64,000 nt of DNA from Citromicrobium sp. JLT1363 (lineage in GTDB: Bacteria > Pseudomonadota > Alphaproteobacteria > Sphingomonadales > Sphingomonadaceae): positions 62,001 to 126,000 of the forward strand of contig NZ_AEUE01000008.1 in assembly GCF_000186705.1 (NCBI RefSeq). The letters are read 5' to 3'. A program made the position numbers and the translations under genes. The notes beneath the pieces are model-generated. The model was given only the letters and a program-made list of their open reading frames with translations. It had not been told where the DNA came from and ran no database searches. Shown one piece after another: positions 36,355 through 42,922 of this stretch. The number at the start of each line of letters is the position of its first letter. Positions within the stretch are counted from its first letter, which is position 1.

Positions 36355-37251
36355 TCAATCCAGCCGCCCCTCCTCTGCGACCACCTGCGCCACCTCGGCG
36401 TAAAGGCCTGCAAAGGCGGCGTTCGCTCTCCAGGCTGCGGCCACGCTGCGGTACTGGGCCCAGCCGGCCGGTTCGGCGATCCGCACGCCATCGAGCCCAC
36501 CGGCTTCCGAGCGGATGTAGAGTTCGGGCAGCATCGCGAGGCCGACGCCTGAGCCGGCCATCTGCTGCAGGGTATAGAGGCTGGTGCCCTCGTAATCGGC
36601 CAGGATCGTGGCCCCCAGCTGCTCGCAGATTTCGGATAATTGGCGGTGATAATGGTGGCGGTGATCGAGTGTCAGGAAGGTCCTGCCGGAAAAGTCGGCC
36701 TCGCTCAGAGTGTCCAGCGATAGCAGAGGATCGTCTGGCGGGGCGACGATTCTGAGGGGTTCGCGAAACAGCGGTTCCACATGCAGGCCGCGCCCGCGTA
36801 CCGGCATCGGGGAGAGGATCATGTCCAGTTCGCCCGCCACGAGCTCGGCCTGCTGAAGCGCGGGAATGCCCTCGCGGATGAACAGGCGCAGGTCCGGGTG
36901 GCGGCGGTGAAGCACCTTGATGACCCCGGGCATAAGGTACGGGCCGATGGTCGGCGTCACGCCGAAGCGGATCGAGCCTGCCAGCCGGGCGGCAACGTGA
37001 TCCGCCGTGTCTCGAAAATCCCGGTTGGCCCGCAGGACGTCCCGGGCGGGCTCCAGGATGTTCCGCCCGCTGGGCGTGAGCTGCATTCCCCTGGGCACGC
37101 GTTCGAAAAGGCGCAGCCCTAGGCGACCTTCCAGCGCCCGAAGCTGCTGGCTGAGCGCGGGCTGCGTGAGGCCAAGCGCCATCGCGGCTTCGCCCATGTT
37201 CTCCATCTCTGCGAGACGCACGAAAATCTCGATCTGGCGCAAGGTCGGCAT
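36355..37251 (-). CDS. LysR-family regulator, OxyR-like
   Basis: A 298-aa LysR protein with an N-terminal winged helix (LRQIEIFVRLAEMENMGEAA ... LTQPALSQQLRALE) and an effector domain resembling OxyR (GVTPTIGPYLMPGVI). In OxyR two cysteines sense peroxide. Here only one Cys exists, at 209 (SEICEQLG), aligned with the resolving one; the first position is replaced by a His-rich stretch (DHRHHYH, residues 196-202). Peroxide sensing in the classical way is therefore unlikely. It is convergent with ligD (37 bases) and divergent from the YdcH-like gene. The target is not known. Confidence 0.88.
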   Translation of the reverse strand: MPTLRQIEIFVRLAEMENMGEAAMALGLTQPALSQQLRALEGRLGLRLFERVPRGMQLTPSGRNILEPARDVLRANRDFRDTADHVAARLAGSIRFGVTPTIGPYLMPGVIKVLHRRHPDLRLFIREGIPALQQAELVAGELDMILSPMPVRGRGLHVEPLFREPLRIVAPPDDPLLSLDTLSEADFSGRTFLTLDHRHHYHRQLSEICEQLGATILADYEGTSLYTLQQMAGSGVGLAMLPELYIRSEAGGLDGVRIAEPAGWAQYRSVAAAWRANAAFAGLYAEVAQVVAEEGRLD

Positions 37252-37353
37252 GGAGCCCTATTAGAGAAACTTATCGATATCGTGCAAGCATTCGAATTGG
37301 ATTATCGTGAGCCGGCCTCGCATATCACTCCCATAGAATGATGGAGAAAAGCG

Positions 37354-37560
37354 ATGACGGCATCCCCCGAAGAGCGGACCGCGATCCCCTACCTGCACAA
37401 GCTGGTCCGCGAGCATCGCGCGCTTAACCGGCGGATCGACACCACCAAGACGGCCGGCGCGCGGGAAGACATCAAGGTGCTCAAGCGCCGCCGGCTGCGC
37501 CTGAAGGACAAGATCGCCGCGCTGCAGCACCGCTATCACGGCCGCGGCCTGACGAGCTGA
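37354..37560 (+). CDS. YdcH-family (DUF465) small protein
   Basis: A 68-aa helical protein with the pattern PYLHKLVREHRALNRRIDTT and VLKRRRLRLKDKIAALQHRY, typical of DUF465/YdcH. It has no membrane part and many Lys/Arg residues, suggesting nucleic-acid or protein binding by a helical hairpin. Function is unknown in general. GGAG lies upstream. It lies just before the structured nhaA leader. Confidence 0.75.
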   Translation: MTASPEERTAIPYLHKLVREHRALNRRIDTTKTAGAREDIKVLKRRRLRLKDKIAALQHRYHGRGLTS

Positions 37561-37710
37561 GCAAGGCGGTGGGCGACTGGCCCCCTCGGGCCTGCCGGCC
37601 ACCGCTTCCTCGGGCAGCCTGTTCCCGTTCGCGCTCCAGGGCACCCTGGCTCGCGTCGCCCTGTCCCGCCCCCGGGGCTGCCGACTGACACACCTCATAA
37701 CGAAAGCTCT
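37561..37710 (+). ncRNA. Structured leader of nhaA, candidate cation-sensing riboswitch
   Basis: The 150 bases between the YdcH-like gene and nhaA hold two separate helical blocks. Block 1 pairs 37564-37572 with 37599-37607 (GCGGTGG/CCACCGC core, 9 bp). Block 2 pairs 37613-37619 with 37676-37682 (GGCAGCC/GGCTGCC) and encloses an internal stem at 37636-37649 (CCAGGGCACCCTGG). The stretch has no credible ORF. nhaA-I and nhaA-II motif RNAs are known upstream of nhaA genes in Proteobacteria, some reported to sense lithium; I cannot test a match here. No strong ribosome site precedes nhaA, compatible with control at translation. Confidence 0.5.
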
Positions 37711-38946
37711 ATGACCCAATCTTCCGCTATCCGGAATCTGCGCGCCTTTATCGCCAGCGAGAGCGCGGGGGGCATCATGTTGATCGTCGCCGCCGCGATT
37801 GCGCTTGGCGTCGCCAACTCGCCTCTGCTGGGGGCGTATCAGGGCTTCCTCGCCACGCCGGTCGTCTTTGGTGCGGGCGATTGGGTCTCGATCGACAAGC
37901 CGCTGCTGTTGTGGATCAACGACGGCTTGATGGCGCTGTTCTTCTTCCTGATCGGGCTGGAGGTGAAGCGCGAGATCGTGACCGGCCAGCTGCGCAGCTG
38001 GAAGCAGGCATCGCTGCCGGTCTATGCCGCGCTGGGCGGAATGATCGTCCCGGCGCTGGTCTTCGTCGCGATCAATGCCGGGTCGCCGGAGAATATTCGC
38101 GGCTGGGCCATTCCTGCCGCCACCGACATTGCCTTCGCGCTCGGGCTGCTGGCCCTGCTCGGCAGTCGGGTGCCGGTGGCGCTCAAGGCGCTGCTGCTGG
38201 CAATCGCCATCATCGACGATATCGGCGCCATCGCGATCATCGCGCTGTTCTATACCGAGAACATGAACATGGGTGCGCTGGGCCTCGCCCTGCTTCCCGC
38301 GGCGGGCCTGCTGCTGCTGAACCGGGCGGGCGTGGCGCGCACCATTCCCTATTTCCTGCTCGCTGCCCTGCTGTGGATCTGCGTGCTGAAATCCGGCGTC
38401 CACGCAACGCTGGCGGGCGTGCTGACCGCAATGTTCGTTCCCATCGCCACCGGCGAGGAACGCCCGCTGGAGCGGCTGGAGCATGCGCTGCACCCATGGG
38501 TGGCGTTCCTGATCCTGCCGGTCTTCGCGTTCGCCAATGCCGGTGTCTCCTTCGCCGGGGCGGGAATCGACGCGCTGCTCGCACCGCTCTCTCTGGGCAT
38601 CGCGGCAGGGCTGGTCGTGGGCAAGCAGATCGGCATCTTCGGCGCGTGCTGGATTGCCGCGAAAGCCGGCTTCGCGACGATGCCGGAAGGCGTGACCTGG
38701 CGCCACATCTACGGCCTGTCCTGTCTTGCCGGGATCGGCTTCACCATGAGCCTGTTCATCGGCGGCCTGGCCTTCGCCGACCCCGCCCAGGTCGATGCGG
38801 TGAAGATGGGTGTTCTGTCCGGTTCGCTGATCTCCGCCCTCGTCGGGATGGCCGTGCTGACAGGTGCGCGGACCCCCTCGGATCGGGCCACTCACGATGC
38901 GCCCACCGGCTCCCACCCACCACAGATGTTTGAATCAAGAAGCTAG
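37711..38946 (+). CDS. nhaA: Na+/H+ antiporter NhaA
   Basis: A 411-aa inner-membrane antiporter that expels Na+ (or Li+) for H+. The key acidic residues are present: Asp139 in PAATDIAFALG and the Asp169-Asp170 pair in IIDDIGAIAI, matching D133 and D163-D164 of E. coli NhaA. LFFFLIGLEVKREI and MSLFIGGLAF are typical. It heads a plus-strand run with carbonic anhydrase, DUF2490, SbtA and SbtB-like genes (gaps 11, 3 and 6 bases, then a 4-base overlap), implying it restores the Na+ gradient used by SbtA. Confidence 0.96.
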   Translation: MTQSSAIRNLRAFIASESAGGIMLIVAAAIALGVANSPLLGAYQGFLATPVVFGAGDWVSIDKPLLLWINDGLMALFFFLIGLEVKREIVTGQLRSWKQASLPVYAALGGMIVPALVFVAINAGSPENIRGWAIPAATDIAFALGLLALLGSRVPVALKALLLAIAIIDDIGAIAIIALFYTENMNMGALGLALLPAAGLLLLNRAGVARTIPYFLLAALLWICVLKSGVHATLAGVLTAMFVPIATGEERPLERLEHALHPWVAFLILPVFAFANAGVSFAGAGIDALLAPLSLGIAAGLVVGKQIGIFGACWIAAKAGFATMPEGVTWRHIYGLSCLAGIGFTMSLFIGGLAFADPAQVDAVKMGVLSGSLISALVGMAVLTGARTPSDRATHDAPTGSHPPQMFESRS

Positions 38947-38957
38947 GAGAAAGCGTG

Positions 38958-39689
38958 ATGAAATATGTTGCAATCGCTGCGGCCCTGTCTCTCGGCATAT
39001 CGAGCGTTGCCCTGGCGCAGGGCAAGGACTGGACCTTCGGTGACGGGGAAACACCCGAAGCCTGGGGCGCGATCAATGCCCAGTATGCCTCCTGCGATAT
39101 CGGCAAGATGCAGTCGCCCATCGATCTGACCGATCCCGACGCGATCGGCACCCTCAAGCTGACCACCAATTTCGGTGAGGCCAGCGGAAAACTGTCGCTG
39201 GGTGAAGAGAAGGTCCAGATCGACTTCGATCCCGGCCAGAACAAGGGCATGATGAGCGGGGCCAAGGCCTTCAACCTGTTGCAGGTCCACTTCCACACGC
39301 CGGCGGAGCACGCGGTGAACGGCCAGCGCTATCCCATGACCGCGCACTTCGTCCACGCGACGAGCGCGGGTGAACTGGGCGTGCTGGGCGTCTTCTTCAC
39401 CGAAGGGGACGAGAACGACGCGATCGAAGAGCTGCTGGACGCCCATGCGCAAGGCAATGGGACCGCGCTGTCGATAGACATAGACGACATGCTGCCCGAA
39501 ACGATCGAGGTCTATCGCTACATGGGCTCGCTCACGACGCCGCCGTGCAGCGAAGGGGTCAACTGGCACGTGGCGAACGTCCCGGTCGAAGCGAGCGCGG
39601 ACCAGATCGCCAAGCTGCGCGGAGCGCTGGGGCCGACGGCGCGTTCCATCCAGGACCGTAATGGTCGCCTGCTGGTGGCGCCGGAATAA
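38958..39689 (+). CDS. Alpha-class carbonic anhydrase, periplasmic
   Basis: A 243-aa enzyme that interconverts CO2 and bicarbonate. The signal peptide (MKYVAIAAALSLGISSVALA) puts it in the periplasm. The zinc ligands are His111 and His113 (LQVHFHTPAEH) and His130 (TAHFVH). MQSPIDL and LTTPPCSEGVNWHV are diagnostic of the alpha class. AGGAGA precedes the ATG at 38958; a GTG three bases upstream is a less likely start. It sits between nhaA and the SbtA gene, supporting a role in supplying bicarbonate outside the inner membrane. Confidence 0.95.
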   Translation: MKYVAIAAALSLGISSVALAQGKDWTFGDGETPEAWGAINAQYASCDIGKMQSPIDLTDPDAIGTLKLTTNFGEASGKLSLGEEKVQIDFDPGQNKGMMSGAKAFNLLQVHFHTPAEHAVNGQRYPMTAHFVHATSAGELGVLGVFFTEGDENDAIEELLDAHAQGNGTALSIDIDDMLPETIEVYRYMGSLTTPPCSEGVNWHVANVPVEASADQIAKLRGALGPTARSIQDRNGRLLVAPE

Positions 39690-39692
39690 TCC

Positions 39693-40346
39693 ATGCACAA
39701 GGCATTGCTGCCAATCGTCGCCGGGGGTGCCATCCTCGCATCCCCGGCACACGCGCGCGACGAGCAGTTCGAGCTGTGGCTCAACCCCTCGTTCGAGACC
39801 GAGCTGGACGAGAATACGGGCTTCGAGCTGGAGACCGCCCAGCGCTTTCGTGACGGCGCGCAGGGGCGGGTGGACACCTATTTCGTCCGCGGATGGCTGA
39901 AGCAGGATATCGCCGGCGATGCGACGCTCGCGGGTGCGCTCGAGTACCGGGTCAATGATGGCGGGTCTGACGAGGTGCGCACGATGCAGCAGCTCTCCAC
40001 CAGCCACGGTATCTTCAAGACCCGGCTGCGGCTGGAGCAGCGCTTCGTCGATGGGGCGGATCGCATGGGCCTGCGGCTGCGCCCGCGGGTCGGCATCGGG
40101 CTGGACCTGACCGGCGATGGCCGCTGGTCGGCAGGGGCGGATGCCGAACTCTTCTGGACCCTACGCGGCAATAATGTGGGCAGTGACACCGGAATAACCG
40201 GCCTCAGGACGACCATCGGCGTCGATTACGCGGTCAGCGACACGCTGACGCTCGGCCTGTCCTATCTCCGCCAGCAAGACTTCGAAGACAATGCCCCGGA
40301 CGACATCGGCCATGCACCGCTGATCGTCCTCGAACAGAGGTTCTGA
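39693..40346 (+). CDS. DUF2490 outer-membrane-like protein
   Basis: A 217-aa protein with a signal peptide (MHKALLPIVAGGAILASPAHA) and the DUF2490 pattern: FELWLNPSFETELDE, ETAQRF, TRLRLEQRFV, LRLRPRVGIGLDL and a last strand ending in VLEQRF. The alternating hydrophobic strands and terminal Phe suggest an outer-membrane beta-barrel. Its role in the carbon-uptake run is unknown; a channel for bicarbonate would fit but is speculation. It starts three bases after the carbonic anhydrase stop. Confidence 0.8.
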   Translation: MHKALLPIVAGGAILASPAHARDEQFELWLNPSFETELDENTGFELETAQRFRDGAQGRVDTYFVRGWLKQDIAGDATLAGALEYRVNDGGSDEVRTMQQLSTSHGIFKTRLRLEQRFVDGADRMGLRLRPRVGIGLDLTGDGRWSAGADAELFWTLRGNNVGSDTGITGLRTTIGVDYAVSDTLTLGLSYLRQQDFEDNAPDDIGHAPLIVLEQRF

Positions 40347-40352
40347 GTATTT

Positions 40353-41315
40353 ATGGACCAGCTCACCGCCACGCTGCTGTCTGCGCCCGTTCTGTTCTTC
40401 GTCCTCGGCGCGCTGGCCGCCGCCGCGCGATCGGACCTTTCCGTACCCGAGACGATCGCCAAGGGCATGTCGCTGTATCTCATGGCGGCTATCGGCCTGA
40501 AAGGCGGGGTGGAGGTCGCCAAGGCGGGGATCGGCGCCGAACTCGTCACCGCGCTCGCCGCCGGGCTTGTGCTGAGCGCGGCCATACCCTTCCTGGTCGC
40601 GCCGGTGCTCTCGCGCATCGGCGGGCTCGACCGGACGAACACGGGCGCGGTGGCCGCGCACTACGGATCGGTCAGCGTCGTCACCTTCGTCACGGCGAGC
40701 CAGGTTTACGGCGACAGCGGCTTCGTGATCGCGGGGTTCATGGTCGCGGTGCTGGCGATGATGGAAACCCCAGCCATCCTTTCCGGCCTGTTCATCGCGC
40801 GGCGCGAGGGCGGCAAGCTCATGTCGCCCGAATTGCTGAGGGAGGTGCTGTTCAACGGGTCGGTCGTGCTGCTTCTGGGCAGTTTCGTGATCGGCATGGT
40901 CATCGGGGAAGACGGGTTCGAGCCGGTTTCCCCGCTGTTTCGTGCAGGCTTTACCGGCGTGCTGTGCCTGTTCCTGCTCGACATGGGGCTGATCGCCATG
41001 CGCCGCATCCTCAAGACGCGCGCGCTCACCGCAAGGCTGGCGCTGCTGGCCGTTATCTTCCCGATAGTGAACGGCACGCTTGGCGTGGTGACGGGCACGC
41101 TGATCGGGCTCGATGCGCCGTCTGCCGCCGCGCTCGGCATCCTTGGGGCGAGCGCGTCCTATATCGCAGTGCCTGCTGCGATGCGGCTATCCCTGCCGCA
41201 GGCCGATGCGGGGCTCTACCTCGCCATGTCGCTGGGCGTGACCTTCCCCTTCAACATCGTGCTCGGCATACCGCTGTTCCGCTGGATGGCCGAGACCCTG
41301 GGAGCCGTGGCATGA
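40353..41315 (+). CDS. sbtA: SbtA-type sodium-dependent bicarbonate transporter
   Basis: A 320-aa membrane protein with about ten helices in two inverted halves. SLYLMAAIGLKGGVEVAKAG, GAVAAHYGSVSVVTFVTA and GASASYIAVPAAMRLSLP are conserved in the SbtA (DUF897) family, which brings in HCO3- with Na+ in cyanobacteria. The paired half-helix regions AHYGSVS and GASASYIAV form the known substrate site. It overlaps the PII-like gene by ATGA, the usual sbtA-sbtB order. Being in a probable heterotroph, it likely feeds carboxylating enzymes or pH control rather than Calvin-cycle fixation. Confidence 0.9.
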   Translation: MDQLTATLLSAPVLFFVLGALAAAARSDLSVPETIAKGMSLYLMAAIGLKGGVEVAKAGIGAELVTALAAGLVLSAAIPFLVAPVLSRIGGLDRTNTGAVAAHYGSVSVVTFVTASQVYGDSGFVIAGFMVAVLAMMETPAILSGLFIARREGGKLMSPELLREVLFNGSVVLLLGSFVIGMVIGEDGFEPVSPLFRAGFTGVLCLFLLDMGLIAMRRILKTRALTARLALLAVIFPIVNGTLGVVTGTLIGLDAPSAAALGILGASASYIAVPAAMRLSLPQADAGLYLAMSLGVTFPFNIVLGIPLFRWMAETLGAVA

Positions 41316-41623
41316 TCGAGACGACGACACGAACGCGCATCGAAGTGCTGGTGGACGCACCGCTTGCACCGCGATTGGCAAGGCTGGCCGAAGACGCGGG
41401 GATAACCGGCCACACGCTGATCCGAACCGAAAGCGGGCGGGGGCGCCACGGCGAATGGTCGGAAGACCTCATCAGCGGCGCGACCGCTAAGTATGTCTTC
41501 CTGACCGTCGCCAACCAGGAGCGCGCGGATGCGTTTCTGGAGGCACTCACACCGCTTCTCGAAACGCACGGCCTGGTGGTGCTGCGCTCTAACGTGGACG
41601 TGATCCGACCCGACCGGTTCTGA
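41312..41623 (+). CDS. SbtB-like PII-family regulator
   Basis: A 103-aa protein with the ferredoxin-like PII fold (strands RIEVLVDAPLA, KYVFLTVANQ, GLVVLRSNVDVI) and a short T-loop region (HTLIRTESGRGRHGEW). In cyanobacteria SbtB binds adenine nucleotides and closes SbtA. The gene is coupled to sbtA by a 4-base overlap, so the same role is expected here. A C-terminal CGPxGC motif found in some SbtB proteins is absent. Confidence 0.82.
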   Translation: MIETTTRTRIEVLVDAPLAPRLARLAEDAGITGHTLIRTESGRGRHGEWSEDLISGATAKYVFLTVANQERADAFLEALTPLLETHGLVVLRSNVDVIRPDRF

Positions 41624-41686
41624 GCCTGAGACGATCACGATACCGCGGAGCCCGGTCCCTGCCTGGCGGGCGAAACTAAAGCGCGG

Positions 41687-42916
41687 TCAGACCGCCTTCA
41701 GCCCCTCGTCCAGCTGCGCGATCAGATCCTCCGCGTCCTCCACCCCGCAGGAATAGCGTAGCAGCGTCTCCGAGATGCCCAGTTCCGCGCGCTGTTCTGC
41801 CGTGCATTCCACATGGCTGGTGACGGAGGGCGGGCCGATCAGCGTGTTGACCGAACCGAGGCTGGCCGCGCGATGGACGTATTTCAGCCCGCCGACAAAA
41901 CGCTTGAGCGCGTCGAAATCGCCATCGACCGAGAAGCTGAGCATGCCGCCGAAACCGGACATCTGACGCTTGGCCACATCGTGCTTGTCGTGGGTTTCGA
42001 GGCCCGGATAGAACACGCTGGCCACCTTGGGGTGCTGGTTCAGGAAGCGGGCGACGGCCAGGCCGGTCTCGTTCTGCTTCTTCACCCTGAGGTCGAGCGT
42101 CTTCATCCCGCGCAGCAGCAGGTAGGCGGAAAAGGCGGACAGCACTGCGCCGCAGATTTCGCGGTGCTCGTACACGGTGCGCACCAGGTCTTCGCGCCCG
42201 ATCAGCACGCCGCCCATCGCATCATCGTGCCCGCCGAGATACTTGGTAGCAGAGTGCAGCACGAGGTCGGCGCCGAATTCCAACGGGCGCTGGTTGATCG
42301 GTGTGGCGAAGGTGTTGTCGACCACCACGATCGCGCCCCGTTTCTTGGCTGCCCGGATCGCCCGGTCGAGATCGATGATCTTGAGCGTCGGGTTGGTCGG
42401 CGTTTCGAGATAGACCAGTTCGCAGCCCTTCGCGATGGCCGCATCGATTGCGTCGGCATCGCTGGTTTCCACCAGATCGACCTCGATCTGCATGCGCGGT
42501 AGCGTATCCATGAACAGCCGGCTTGTGCCGCCGTAGCTATCCTTGATCGACACCACCCGGTCGCCGGGTGAGAGCAGCGAGAGCAGCGTGTTTGAAATTG
42601 CGGCCATCCCGCTGGCGAAGGCGATGGCTTTCTCTCCGCCTTCGAGAATCCGGCACTTCTCCTCGAACACGCCCACCGTCGGATTGGTGTTGCGCGAATA
42701 GATGTAGCCTTCGGCCTGGCCCAGCGCGACGGCGGCCCATTCGTCCATATCCTCGTAGGCGAAGGGTGCGCTTTGCACGATCGGCACCTGCGCTGCGCCG
42801 AAGGCAAGCGGCTTTTCCTCACCCCCCCAGACGGCGATGGTCGAAGGATGCTGGTTGGTGATCGCCATGCGGTCCGCACCGTCCGGCGACGCGTGGGAGG
42901 GCGTGTAGTCGGCCAT
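41687..42916 (-). CDS. PLP-dependent trans-sulfuration enzyme (cystathionine gamma-synthase family)
   Basis: A 409-aa Cys/Met-metabolism PLP enzyme. Lys225 in LHSATKYLGGHDD holds PLP, Asp200 in VVVDNTFATP contacts the ring, and YSRNTNPT is the N-terminal signature. Members of this family include cystathionine gamma-synthase, cystathionine gamma-lyase, O-acetylhomoserine sulfhydrylase and methionine gamma-lyase; the exact one cannot be fixed by eye. It lies six bases after the cyanophycinase fusion gene on the same strand, so it probably shares its transcript. Confidence 0.88.
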   Translation of the reverse strand: MADYTPSHASPDGADRMAITNQHPSTIAVWGGEEKPLAFGAAQVPIVQSAPFAYEDMDEWAAVALGQAEGYIYSRNTNPTVGVFEEKCRILEGGEKAIAFASGMAAISNTLLSLLSPGDRVVSIKDSYGGTSRLFMDTLPRMQIEVDLVETSDADAIDAAIAKGCELVYLETPTNPTLKIIDLDRAIRAAKKRGAIVVVDNTFATPINQRPLEFGADLVLHSATKYLGGHDDAMGGVLIGREDLVRTVYEHREICGAVLSAFSAYLLLRGMKTLDLRVKKQNETGLAVARFLNQHPKVASVFYPGLETHDKHDVAKRQMSGFGGMLSFSVDGDFDALKRFVGGLKYVHRAASLGSVNTLIGPPSVTSHVECTAEQRAELGISETLLRYSCGVEDAEDLIAQLDEGLKAV

Positions 42917-42922
42917 TTTCGT

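Noticed and set aside
37261-38916. A 551-codon minus-strand frame over nhaA and its leader
   Set aside because: It is antisense to nhaA and low in complexity (rich in R, Q, G); not a protein.
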